From: Bog-473 sp963850095
GTDB taxonomy: Bacteria; Actinomycetota; Acidimicrobiia; Acidimicrobiales; RAAP-2
Length of the DNA: 64,000 nt
Assembly: GCA_963850095.1 (NCBI GenBank)
Contig: CAWKJX010000009.1
Span: forward strand, 186,001-250,000
Reading direction: 5' to 3'
Part shown: positions 20,522 through 30,489 of the stretch, piece after piece
How positions within the stretch are numbered: the stretch's first letter is position 1
Layout: each line of letters opens with the position of its first letter
The notes under the pieces: generated by a model
Databases searched by the model: none
The model's input: the letters and a program-made list of their open reading frames with translations, nothing else
What the model was told of the DNA's origin: nothing
Made by a program: the position numbers and the translations under genes

Positions 20522-20663
20522 GCGCGAGCGCGGCCAGAGGTCGCAGGGCGTCGGCGGGACCCGGTCCGGCTGCCCGGCCGATAGGTCGTAGGTCGACGCA
20601 GCGGCTCCCGAAGGGTCGGCCAAAACCGGCGCATGAAACGGCTTGGGGCTACTGTTTGGCGCC

Positions 20664-21083
20664 ATGAGCAAGGACCTCGACCTCTCGAAGATCTGGCTGT
20701 TCTCCACCTCGTCGGCCAAGGACCTGCGGACCATTCGCCGAGCGCTCGAGGAGGTCTCGGTGCCGCCCGGGCGCATCCTCTGCGAGCAGGGCACCATCGG
20801 GCGGGAGTTCTTCCTCATCGTCACGGGTGAGGCCGCGGTGCGACGCAACAATCGCAAGGTGGCGACGCTCGGGCCGGGGCAGTACTTCGGCGAGCTCGCC
20901 CTGCTCGACCGCCGGCCCCGATCGGCCACGGTGGCGTCGGAGACCGACATGAACCTGCTGGTACTGGGGCAGCGCCAGTTCAACGGCGTGCTCGACGCGG
21001 TGCCGGCGCTGTCGCGCAAAATGCTGGCCGCCATGGCCACCCGCCTGCGCGACGCCGACGAGCGGGCCATCTCCAGCATCTAG
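20664..21083 (+). CDS. Cyclic nucleotide-binding domain protein
   Basis: A stand-alone cNMP-binding domain of 139 residues. The beta-barrel is followed by the phosphate-binding cassette FGELALLDRRPRSATV, including the Arg that contacts the cyclic phosphate, so cAMP or cGMP binding is plausible. No HTH or kinase domain is attached. It begins MSKDLDLSKIWLFSTSSAKD; the internal ATG at 20664 is chosen over an ATG 21 bases earlier because family members start here. It could be a sensor subunit acting on another protein. Confidence 0.82.
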   Translation: MSKDLDLSKIWLFSTSSAKDLRTIRRALEEVSVPPGRILCEQGTIGREFFLIVTGEAAVRRNNRKVATLGPGQYFGELALLDRRPRSATVASETDMNLLVLGQRQFNGVLDAVPALSRKMLAAMATRLRDADERAISSI

Positions 21084-21235
21084 CGCCGCTCGACAATCGG
21101 GCCGTCCGGCCATCCGGCGTTTCGCCATCCGAACAACCGTTTGACGACTCCTCTCGCTATCCGCGGCAATTCCCGCGGATTGCTGCGAGACTGATCGTGT
21201 CCTATCCCTCGCCATGGACACAGGAGGTCACGGTC

Positions 21236-22000
21236 ATGACGTTGGACCCGAGAAAGCTGGCTGCGGAATTCCTGGGCACCATGGTGCTCGTCGTCGTCGC
21301 CGTCGGCGTCGCCACTGAGTCGTTCGGCTTCAAGCTCTTCGGGTTGAGCTACAGCGCCGGGGTGGTCACCACCGCCTTCGCCTTCGGGCTCGTCCTCGTG
21401 GCGCTCGTCTACTCCATAGGGCCGATCTCGGGCTGCCACGTCAACCCGGCGGTCACACTGGGGTTCATCGGGTCCGGGCGCATGAAGCTGGCGGAGGGCG
21501 TGTCGTACCTCGTGGCCCAGTTCGCCGGCGGCATCGTCGGCGCCTATCTCCTCTACTGGATGTTCACCACCTCACCGCTCTACAAGAAGTCGGCCCAGGG
21601 CCTCGGTACGGACGGCTACGGCAAGGAATCACACCTGTTCGTGAGCCAGTGGGGCGCCTTCCTGATCGAGATCGTCCTCACGGCCATTTTCGTGCTCGTC
21701 GTCCTCTTCGCCACCCACAAGGCCGCCATTCAGGGTGCGGCCGGCGTGGCCATCGGCTTCGGGCTGGTCATGGTGCACCTCATCGGCATCCCGCTGACGG
21801 GGACATCGGTCAACCCGGCCCGGAGCCTCGGGCCGGCGCTCGTCGTCGGGGGCACGGCGCTCAGCCAGGTCTGGCTGTTCATCATCGCCCCGCTGCTCGG
21901 GGCCATCGTGGCGGCCATCATCCACCTCCTACTGGCCGGACGCCCGGAGCCCGAGCAGGTCGGAACACCGGATCCGGCGGCGCGACCGGCGGCGGCTTAG
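21236..22000 (+). CDS. aqpZ: Aquaporin (MIP family)
   Basis: Six-helix water channel of 254 residues with both NPA boxes: GCHVNPAVTLG (about residue 70) and TSVNPARSLGPAL (about 190). The second NPA is followed by Arg, and His lies in the selectivity region (MVHLIG), as in water-selective AqpZ. The ATG at 21236 follows AGGAGG. It has a Pro/Ala-rich C-terminal tail. Confidence 0.92.
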   Translation: MTLDPRKLAAEFLGTMVLVVVAVGVATESFGFKLFGLSYSAGVVTTAFAFGLVLVALVYSIGPISGCHVNPAVTLGFIGSGRMKLAEGVSYLVAQFAGGIVGAYLLYWMFTTSPLYKKSAQGLGTDGYGKESHLFVSQWGAFLIEIVLTAIFVLVVLFATHKAAIQGAAGVAIGFGLVMVHLIGIPLTGTSVNPARSLGPALVVGGTALSQVWLFIIAPLLGAIVAAIIHLLLAGRPEPEQVGTPDPAARPAAA

Positions 22001-22030
22001 AGCCGGCCTCGGCCCGCTACGGTCGGATCC

Positions 22031-22456
22031 ATGGATCTGACCGAGGCATTGGCGTTCGTCGGGGCCCGCCAGCAAGGGGTCCTGGCCACCATCCGGACCA
22101 ACGGGCGGCCCCAGCTGTCCAACATCATGTACGTGCCCCACGAGGGCGGCACGTTCTTGATTTCGGTCACCGACAGCCGGGCCAAGACGGCCAACCTGCG
22201 CCGTGACCCCCGCGCTTCCCTCTACGTCCTGGGCGACAACTTCTACCAGTACGTGGTGCTCGAGGCGACGGCCGAGCTTTCCGCGGTGGCGGCGGACCCG
22301 CACGACGCCACGGTGGACCTGCTGGTCGAGTACTACCGCAACGGCGCGGGCGAACACCCGGACTGGGAGGAGTACCGCAGGGCCATGGTCAGCGACGGGC
22401 GGATCGCGCTGATCCTGCGGCCGGAGCGCGCCTACGGCATGGTGGCGCCCGCGTAG
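22031..22456 (+). CDS. PPOX-class F420-dependent oxidoreductase / split-barrel flavoprotein
   Basis: 141-residue split beta-barrel protein. GVLATIRTNGRPQLSNIMYV and SRAKTANLRRDPRASLYV are characteristic of the actinobacterial PPOX/F420-dependent family, and NFYQYVVLEATAEL forms the next strand pair. Members reduce small substrates with F420H2 or bind FMN/heme; the substrate is unknown. It lies 30 bases after the aquaporin gene and may be cotranscribed. Confidence 0.85.
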   Translation: MDLTEALAFVGARQQGVLATIRTNGRPQLSNIMYVPHEGGTFLISVTDSRAKTANLRRDPRASLYVLGDNFYQYVVLEATAELSAVAADPHDATVDLLVEYYRNGAGEHPDWEEYRRAMVSDGRIALILRPERAYGMVAPA

Positions 22457-22484
22457 GAGCGTCGGGCGCGGTTCGGCTGGGGGA

Positions 22485-24581
<2,097 letters not shown>

Positions 24582-24687
24582 GAAATCTCCTCGCCTCAGT
24601 GACGTCGACGTCGAACCCGTGGACGGCGGATCTGCGAGCGCCACCGGGGGTTCATGTGCGGTGGAGAGGATAGTGTGGCCGACACTC

Positions 24688-24758
24688 GCGGGCGTAGTTC
24701 AGAGGCAGAACATCAGCTTCCCAAGCTGAGAACGCGGGTTCGATTCCCGTCGCCCGCT
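24688..24758 (+). tRNA. tRNA-Gly (anticodon CCC)
   Basis: A full cloverleaf of 71 bases: acceptor GCGGGCG/CGCCCGC, D-stem GTTC/GAAC, anticodon stem TCAGC/GCTGA enclosing TTCCCAA (anticodon CCC, reads GGG), T-arm GCGGG-TTCGATT-CCCGT, discriminator T as usual for glycine. CCA is not encoded. Confidence 0.95.
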
Positions 24759-24992
24759 CTCTCTAAACATCGCAGATCAGAGATTGCGCCACACCTCATG
24801 CAGTCCGCCTGAACCAATGCTCGGCCACGGCTCTACTGCCCAATAGGTGCCCCGGCGTGCACTCCGGGGGTGTCCGTTCTCAGCTCCCGAGGCTGAGGAC
24901 GCCCCTGCCGCCCGTAGAAGGGCCGCCAAGGACGGACCGTCGGGTAGTCCCGACCGCGATCCCGCGTCCTGCGCGCCGTTAGCCTGACCACG

Positions 24993-25778
24993 GTGGTGCG
25001 GCGGTGGGTGAGCGGCCCAAACGGCGAGGAGCTCGAGGCTGAGGTAGTTGTTGCCGCGGCCGCCTACCGCGGCAGCCGCAACATGGCCGACACCGACGCC
25101 TTGATCGCTGCGCTCCGGCGTGCCTTCGGTGCCGGGCTCGACGAAGTGGCGGGTTGGACACCGGACCAGCTGTCCGCCCTCGAGCGACGCCGCGCCCACG
25201 AGCGCCAGGTGGCGACAGAGCGAGCGTTCCGGGTCGCGAAGGGCAGCTACGAGAAGTCAAACGACCGAGCCGACCTCGACCGAGCTTTCGAGCTGGCCGA
25301 GGAAGCCCTCGCGACCGCTCCGAGGAGCAGTCCGGCTCGTGTCGATCGACTGAGCGCTCTTGTGTGGTGCCTCGCCGCGCGATGGTTGCTCGACCGCGAC
25401 CGAGCCGATCTCGACAGGGCGATCGAGCTGGCCGAGGGTGCTCTCGTCCGCACACAAGAGCAGGACCAGAGACGCCTCACTCTGGGCCAGAACGTGAACT
25501 GGGGCCTGGCCGAGCGCTGGAAGCTCGACCACGACCGCACCGACCTCGAGCGAGCCGTGGAGGTGGCCGAAGAGGTCCTCTCGCTCACTTCGCCGGGCGA
25601 CCCCGAACGGGCCATACGACAGGAGAATTTGGATTGGTGGCTAGGAGAGCGGTCGCTGCTCGACCACGACCGGGACGACCTCGATCGGGCGACGGGGTTG
25701 GTCGAAGAGGCACACACCTTGGGGCCAAACGACGACCCGGAGCGGCCAGACGGCACCACAACGTGGCCTGGTGAGTGA
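24993..25778 (+). CDS. TPR-like protein with 45-residue repeats, 3' end decayed
   Basis: 261 residues. After a start MVRRWVSGPNGEELE and a helical linker come four repeats of exactly 45 residues, each of the form R.DLDRA.ELAEEAL...P..R...L.W.L.ERWLLDHD (beginning near 25267). The type resembles the TPR arrays that precede CHAT domains in actinobacteria, but no effector domain is present. The fourth repeat is damaged: a frame change near 25750 followed by TGA where the other repeats have TGG (NVAW-stop-VSERRTLDHE). Either decay or sequence error. The role is unknown. Confidence 0.65.
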   Translation: MVRRWVSGPNGEELEAEVVVAAAAYRGSRNMADTDALIAALRRAFGAGLDEVAGWTPDQLSALERRRAHERQVATERAFRVAKGSYEKSNDRADLDRAFELAEEALATAPRSSPARVDRLSALVWCLAARWLLDRDRADLDRAIELAEGALVRTQEQDQRRLTLGQNVNWGLAERWKLDHDRTDLERAVEVAEEVLSLTSPGDPERAIRQENLDWWLGERSLLDHDRDDLDRATGLVEEAHTLGPNDDPERPDGTTTWPGE

Positions 25779-25945
25779 GCGAGCGCCGCACGCTCGACCA
25801 CGAGCGTCTTCCGCCTTCTTTCGACTATCAAAGGTCCCGAGGGACGTACGTCATGCGTGCTATCTATGTCGGAATCGCGCCACGCCTCGGCCCCAGCAAT
25901 CCCATTGCTACGCCGAACTCATAGCATTTTGTCCATAGTCGATGC

Positions 25946-26185
25946 TCAACCTCGACGCGATATACCCCTCCTCAGCTCAACGTCGTCGACGGTGAACGAG
26001 ATGGCGCCATTGGGGCACGCCCGCGCGGCCCGGCGCGCCTGCGCCAGACTCCGCCGACCCTCGGGCGCGGACTCGCTAGGGCGGCTGAATCCCCACCGGT
26101 CCAGTTCCAGACCCTCGGCGAAGAACAAGGTGCAGATGCCGTGCCCGCGGCAGCGGGTGGGATCGACGTGGACGACGACCTTCAT
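25946..26185 (-). CDS. Ferredoxin, 3Fe-4S type
   Basis: 79-residue electron carrier. The N-terminal CRGHGIC and the C-terminal ACPNGAI give the C-x5-C ... C-P set of single-cluster ferredoxins that serve cytochromes P450 and oxidoreductases. The start overlaps the stop of the NuoF-like gene (ATGA), so it is the last gene of a tightly coupled redox operon and a natural partner of that flavoprotein. No P450 is nearby. Confidence 0.88.
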   Translation of the reverse strand: MKVVVHVDPTRCRGHGICTLFFAEGLELDRWGFSRPSESAPEGRRSLAQARRAARACPNGAISFTVDDVELRRGISRRG

Positions 26186-27516
26186 GCCACTTCAACACGG
26201 CCAGGGCCGGGGGTCGGGAAGACGGGCGGGTGATCCGCCGCCCGGCAAGGCTTACCGGCGCAGTGCCGCACCACGTCGTCTTTGAAGACCTCCAGCGCGC
26301 TGAGCACCAGGCGCACGACGCCGTCAGGGTGGCTGCAGGCCCCGCTTCCGGGAAGCGCGTCGGCCGTGCGGTGCAGTCGCTTCAACGACCGGCGGCCGGC
26401 GGTCCCGCCTGCGAGGCCATCCATACACGTCGCCAGTACGGGGAGACCGTGAACGCAGGGGCCGCACTGACCTGCGGACTCCCCGGCCATATACCGGGTC
26501 AGGCCTCCCGTCTCGACCAGACCGCACGCGCCATGCGGCAGCACGCCGATCAGCCCGCACCCACGCGCCGCGCCGAGACAGCGTAAGGCGGTGGTCTCCA
26601 TCGGGGTGTGCCAGGCAACTTCACCCTTCAGCCACGTCCCGGCGTAGCCCCCCACCAGCACGGCTGCGGGCGGAGCCGGGACGCCGGCGGCCTCGAGGAC
26701 CTCGCCGATGGTGGCCTGCCCCACCAGCTCCACCACCAACCCCGGCTCGGGTACGGCTCCGGCCATGGTGAGCAGCTGTGGACCAGGGCACGATTCGGTG
26801 CCTGCTGCCCTCCAACGATCCGTACCCATCCGCAGCAGGGCGGCCACGTGTGCCGCCGTCTCAGCGTTGGCCACCACGGTGGGCCGGCCCGACGGGCCGC
26901 GGCGGGCCAGGGGCACCGAGTTGGAGAGGGGTAGCGCCACCCCGGAGTGGACGAAGCGCGCCACCGCGCTCGCCTCTCCCGCGACGTACCCACCCGGGCC
27001 GCTGGAGAGTCGCCAGACGGGATCGCCGGAGAGCGACCTGCGCTCGTGCAGCGCGCAGCGGATGGCAGCGGTGGGTTCGATCGACCTCGCATGCAGGTGG
27101 ATGACCACCTCGTCGGCACCGACGGCACGCGCCACGGCGGCGGCGCCCTCGAGCACGGCGTGGGGTCGATAGGAGCAAAGGGTCCAGTCCTTGCGGCTGG
27201 CCGGCTCGCTCTCGCTGCAGTTGATGACAACGACCGGCGTGCCCGGCGCGTCGATCGCGGCCTGCAGCTTGCGCCAGAGGGGGAAGCTTCCACCACCGCG
27301 ACCCTGCAGTTCACTGGCCCAAATGGCCGACAGGATCTCCGAGCACATCGCTGGGGATGCTGGGCCCAGGCGGTCCAGCATCCCGTGAAGCGGCTCAGGA
27401 CCGTTGCCGGCTGCGGGTCCGGCCAGGAGCACGGCGTCGGGTCCGCCCAATCGGGCCAGCACTGTCCTGGTAAGGGCAGCGACAGGCCGCTCCTCCAGTG
27501 ATAGAGAGGGGCTCAC
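26182..27516 (-). CDS. NuoF-like flavoprotein (NADH dehydrogenase 51 kDa family)
   Basis: 444 residues from a GTG at 27516 that overlaps the upstream stop (GTGA); the frame is open further upstream, but that part overlaps the previous gene. FMN/NADH-site motifs are recognisable but divergent: GRGGGSFPLWRK, NCSESEPASRKD, GGYVAGEASAV. The N3-cluster motif reads ESAGQCGPCVHG, so the first Cys is Ala; two Cys here plus a later GSGAC leave three ligands. It probably moves electrons between a nucleotide or ferredoxin (next gene) and the membrane heme protein encoded upstream. Confidence 0.83.
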   Translation of the reverse strand: MSPSLSLEERPVAALTRTVLARLGGPDAVLLAGPAAGNGPEPLHGMLDRLGPASPAMCSEILSAIWASELQGRGGGSFPLWRKLQAAIDAPGTPVVVINCSESEPASRKDWTLCSYRPHAVLEGAAAVARAVGADEVVIHLHARSIEPTAAIRCALHERRSLSGDPVWRLSSGPGGYVAGEASAVARFVHSGVALPLSNSVPLARRGPSGRPTVVANAETAAHVAALLRMGTDRWRAAGTESCPGPQLLTMAGAVPEPGLVVELVGQATIGEVLEAAGVPAPPAAVLVGGYAGTWLKGEVAWHTPMETTALRCLGAARGCGLIGVLPHGACGLVETGGLTRYMAGESAGQCGPCVHGLPVLATCMDGLAGGTAGRRSLKRLHRTADALPGSGACSHPDGVVRLVLSALEVFKDDVVRHCAGKPCRAADHPPVFPTPGPGRVEVA

Positions 27517-28286
27517 GACACCTCCGCCGAGAGCGGTCGGTCGGTCAGGAAACGACTGACCTGCAACACGGCGACCACGGCGCCGGTGACGGCGTACAGC
27601 CACCACATGACGTGCGTGTCGCTCCCGGCCAGGAGTCCGTGCACCAGGGAGAGGCAGAAGAGCGGGACCGCAATGGCGTGGACGGGCAGCCAGACTCGCC
27701 TGGCGACGGAGCCGGCGAGGGCGGCGGTCAGCACCACGAGCACCACTCCGTAGAGCGCGAGCGATCCCAGTGCAACCGCGGTCGGGCGGTATTGCGATTC
27801 CCACGGGACGAACACACCGATCCATCCGACGCCCGCGTAGTGGTCGAGTGCGATAGCGCAGATGTGCCCGATGAGCAGACCGATCGTCCCCGCCGCGAGG
27901 GCCACGTGAGCCCGCAGGAGTGCCTCGGGCCCGGGCGCCCTCCGGGCGACTTTCCACGGATGGCGAAACCAGATCCCGAGTGCCACGAGCGCGCTCAACG
28001 ACACATAGGCAGCAAGGCCGAGGCTCCGCCCCAGGATCCATGGCAGCATGCGATCGTGGAGCACACCACCGCTGTGCAACGCAACCAGATAGCCCGTGCC
28101 CGTGGCCACCGTCAGCACACCACAGATCGCACCCAGGTCCTTCACCCGAGCGCGTCGGCTCGCCCGGGACCGCGCCGCTCGCGAAGGTGCGTCGGTCGGC
28201 ACCGAGCGCGACGCAGGCGGCGCGGGCGCGATCTGCGGACTGGATGCCGTGGCCGGCAGGGCGACCGGCGGTGGCGCCGCGCTCAC
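27513..28286 (-). CDS. Ferric reductase-like transmembrane (heme b) protein
   Basis: 257 residues with a Pro/Ala-rich cytosolic N-terminus and about six helices. His residues suited to two b-hemes occur in helices: AHVALAAGTIGLLIGHI, and VHAIAVPLFCLSLVHG. This resembles the YedZ/FRD fold that carries electrons across the membrane. It is sandwiched between apbE and the NuoF-like gene, with 4-base overlaps on both sides, so it is the likely membrane conduit of this operon. Confidence 0.8.
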   Translation of the reverse strand: MSAAPPPVALPATASSPQIAPAPPASRSVPTDAPSRAARSRASRRARVKDLGAICGVLTVATGTGYLVALHSGGVLHDRMLPWILGRSLGLAAYVSLSALVALGIWFRHPWKVARRAPGPEALLRAHVALAAGTIGLLIGHICAIALDHYAGVGWIGVFVPWESQYRPTAVALGSLALYGVVLVVLTAALAGSVARRVWLPVHAIAVPLFCLSLVHGLLAGSDTHVMWWLYAVTGAVVAVLQVSRFLTDRPLSAEVS

Positions 28287-29236
28287 TGTGCCCTCCAGAT
28301 CACACGGGCGCCGAAGCGATCCGTCTCGCCCGTACGACCGTCGCAGCCGACCCAGAACGCGGCGACGCCCAACCGGCTGGCTTCGGCGGCGATGGCTCGG
28401 CGCCCTCGCAGGAAGAGTGTCTTGCTCAACACCTCGGCGGCAGCTGCGTCAGGCCCGATGACCGTGACGGCGAGCAGCCCGTCGCCTCCCGGCCGTCCGG
28501 TGCGCGGGTCGACGAGGTGGTGCACGCTCCGCCCGCCGCAGCGCCAGCGGCGCAGCCGGATCGACGAGGTGGTGCAGGCCAGGTCCCTCAGCTCCACCAC
28601 GACGAGCGGGTAGGTCCCACCACGCGGGTCCTCGACACCGACCCGCCAGCCGTCGCCGTCGGGTCCGCGACCCCGGCACAGGCAGTCGCCACCGGCATCG
28701 ATGAGGTAGTCGTCGACCACCTGCTCGAGCCGCTCCGATGCCCACCGCAGCGCCAACCCCTTGCCGATTCCACCGAGGTCGATCGGCTCCCCTCCGAGAT
28801 GGATCTGCGGTCCTCGGCCGCTGCGAAAGCGGGGCCTCCAGGGGCCTCGGGCGGTCGGGGCTACGGGCGTGCCGGCCGTGGCGACGCCGCCGGCCTCGAA
28901 CGGGAGGCTGCGGTCGTAACCGAGGCCCACGAGGGAGCGCAGGACCCGGGGGTCGAACCACCCGTGGGTGCGCTGGTACGCCGCGTGCGCCTCCTGAACG
29001 GCGTGAAGCAACGTCTGGGGTACGTCGTGCCACCGGTCGGGCCGCGCGTTGACCCGCATCAGGGGACTCTCGGGATTGAACCGCGTGCACGCCCGGTCGA
29101 CATCGGTGAACCGGCTCAGGGCATCGGCGACATCCGTCTCGGCGACACCGGGAGCCGACAATCCGTGGATCGTCACGTCGCACGCCATGGCGCGCACCGA
29201 CCCCAGCACGGCCGCCGTCGTCGTGGCCGTCATCAT
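28283..29236 (-). CDS. apbE: FAD:protein FMN transferase (ApbE)
   Basis: About 317 residues, starting ATG-ATG at 29236/29233, where the ATG overlaps the stop of the upstream gene (ATGA). ApbE attaches FMN covalently to Ser/Thr of extracytoplasmic redox proteins. Visible motifs: FTDVDRACTRFNPESPLMR, the IDLGGIGKGLALRWA segment, LIDAGGDCLCRG and VDPRTGRPGG. In the C-terminal metal-binding region the usual A-D-A-L-A-T is AEVLSK, a change I believe occurs in other actinobacterial ApbE-like proteins. No signal peptide is obvious. No FMN-binding-domain target lies in the window. Confidence 0.88.
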   Translation of the reverse strand: MMTATTTAAVLGSVRAMACDVTIHGLSAPGVAETDVADALSRFTDVDRACTRFNPESPLMRVNARPDRWHDVPQTLLHAVQEAHAAYQRTHGWFDPRVLRSLVGLGYDRSLPFEAGGVATAGTPVAPTARGPWRPRFRSGRGPQIHLGGEPIDLGGIGKGLALRWASERLEQVVDDYLIDAGGDCLCRGRGPDGDGWRVGVEDPRGGTYPLVVVELRDLACTTSSIRLRRWRCGGRSVHHLVDPRTGRPGGDGLLAVTVIGPDAAAAEVLSKTLFLRGRRAIAAEASRLGVAAFWVGCDGRTGETDRFGARVIWRAQ

Positions 29237-29872
29237 TTGGCGGGCGACGCGCCAGACGTGGAGGTCACCGGAGGTGGCACCGTCGTCGGGGTCGGGGTCG
29301 GGGCGGGCTGGGTCGCCGGCGTCGTCGTCGGAGTGGGGGCCGGGGCGGGTGACGGGGCCGCGACCGGCTGGCTCGGCGGCGCCGCGGCCGGGGCGGGCGA
29401 CGAAGACGCCACGCTCGACGTCGACCGCCGCCGCTGGCGGAGCGGTCGCGGTCGCTGTCGCAGGTGCCGCGCCGTGCGATCCCGGTGCCGTCGAACCCGA
29501 GGAGACGGCCGACACGGCGACCGACGAGCCGCCTGGGGTGCTCGTGACCGAACTCGGGGTCGCGACCGCTAGCGATGAGCCCACTGCTGCGGTCGGCGGC
29601 GCCGGCACGGACTGTCCGTGGTGCAGCGCGTCGATCTGGCTCAGGCTGGACTCGATGGACTCATGCAGCTGTGCGATCCCCGCTCGCTCTCGTGAGAGCT
29701 CACTCGCCACGACCCTCGCTGCGGGGGTAGCCGTGCCCGTGGACGCCGGCGCGGTCTTGAACGACCAGGCGAAGGCGAGGCCGGTCGTTCCCAGCGTGGC
29801 GGCGGTCACGACCATGCCGGGCACCAAGGTCTTGCGCCGGCGAGTCCCGGCCTTCTGTCGCTTCTCAGCCAT
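29233..29872 (-). CDS. Membrane-anchored protein with Pro/Thr/Ala-rich tail (frameshifted)
   Basis: It starts MAEKRQKAGTRRRKTLV at 29872 (a GTG at 29881 is possible), overlapping the lipoprotein gene. One N-terminal helix (MVVTAATLGTTGLAFAWSF) is followed by a short helical region (ELSRERAGIAQLHESIESSL) and a long low-complexity tail. As written the frame runs on into apbE, but after a change near 29430 another frame gives an uninterrupted A/P/T-rich tail (TPTTTPATQPAPTPTPTT) ending SGASPAK-stop exactly at the apbE start. I therefore treat it as a separate gene. The function is unknown; it may present a redox group outside the cell. Confidence 0.6.
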
Positions 29873-30209
29873 CGGACCCACCCGATCCGCGGTGGCGCGG
29901 GGTCGTCGTCGTGGTCGTGGGCGAGACCGGCGCTGCCGCGGGTGCCGTCGTGGTCGTGACCGGGCCTGCGACGACGGACGCCGGGGCCGATGCCTGCGCC
30001 TTCAGAACGGCTCGTGCGTACCCCAGCAGGGTCTGCAACTGGGTCTCGTGGCTGCTCAGCGCCACTTCGTCGTGGTAAAGCCGCTGGACCTCGGAGATGC
30101 GGGCCGTCGGTGCGGCCGGACCATGCACCCCCTGAGCCCCCGTGGCAAGCGCACACCCCGCGACAAGACCGCCGGCTGCGACCGCGCCGAACACCCACCT
30201 TGGAACCAC
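29865..30209 (-). CDS. Small putative lipoprotein, first gene of the ApbE operon
   Basis: 114 residues from a GTG with an AAGGGGGG ribosome site. A lipobox-like LVAGC at residues 15-19 follows a short hydrophobic stretch, so membrane anchoring by lipid is likely. A helical segment (RISEVQRLYHDEVALSSHE) and a Thr/Pro/Ala tail (TTTTAPAAAPVSPTTTTTT) follow. Its layout (anchor, one helix, P/T tail) mirrors the next protein, suggesting related partners. No family recognised. Confidence 0.65.
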   Translation of the reverse strand: MVPRWVFGAVAAGGLVAGCALATGAQGVHGPAAPTARISEVQRLYHDEVALSSHETQLQTLLGYARAVLKAQASAPASVVAGPVTTTTAPAAAPVSPTTTTTTPRHRGSGGSDG

Positions 30210-30263
30210 TGTGCAAACCCCCCTTCATGCGCGCGGCTAAGGCCGCACGTCCTCCTCCTGCCT

Positions 30264-30278
30264 GGGAGTGTGACTCCC
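30264..30278. promoter_or_regulatory. Short palindrome in the divergent ApbE-operon/esterase region
   Basis: GGGAGT-GTG-ACTCCC is a perfect 6+6 inverted repeat 55 bases upstream of the lipoprotein start, inside a 280-base intergenic region that must hold promoters in both directions. It may be an operator; otherwise that region shows no recognisable motif. Confidence 0.3.
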
Positions 30279-30489
30279 GCTCCCCGAAAATCAATCAAGG
30301 GAGCAGGCGCCCCCAAACTTCAATTCCAGAGTTGTTTCCCGGTAGTGAAACGGCGCCGGCAGCCGCCACCTACGGTCGACATCCCGAAGATAACTGCGTT
30401 CCGGGGCCATGCTCGAGCTCTTGGGAGAGTGGTTCCTTTTCTCTATATCGTTGGCGTGCGGGCTGAACCAAGGCGGAAGGCGGGAACTG

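Noticed and set aside
24777..25199. 140-residue minus-strand frame after the tRNA
   Set aside because: No family features and it overlaps the start of the repeat-protein gene; codon pattern favours the plus strand.
26182..28041. 619-residue version of the NuoF-like protein
   Set aside because: The first 175 residues overlap the heme-b membrane gene and look like out-of-frame translation; the GTG at 27516 gives the family start and the usual 4-base overlap.
28283..29881. Single 532-residue ApbE protein with a long N-terminal anchored extension
   Set aside because: The middle section is low-complexity in the listed frame, while another frame gives a clean P/T/A tail ending exactly at an ATG overlapped by TGA; two coupled genes with one indel fit better.
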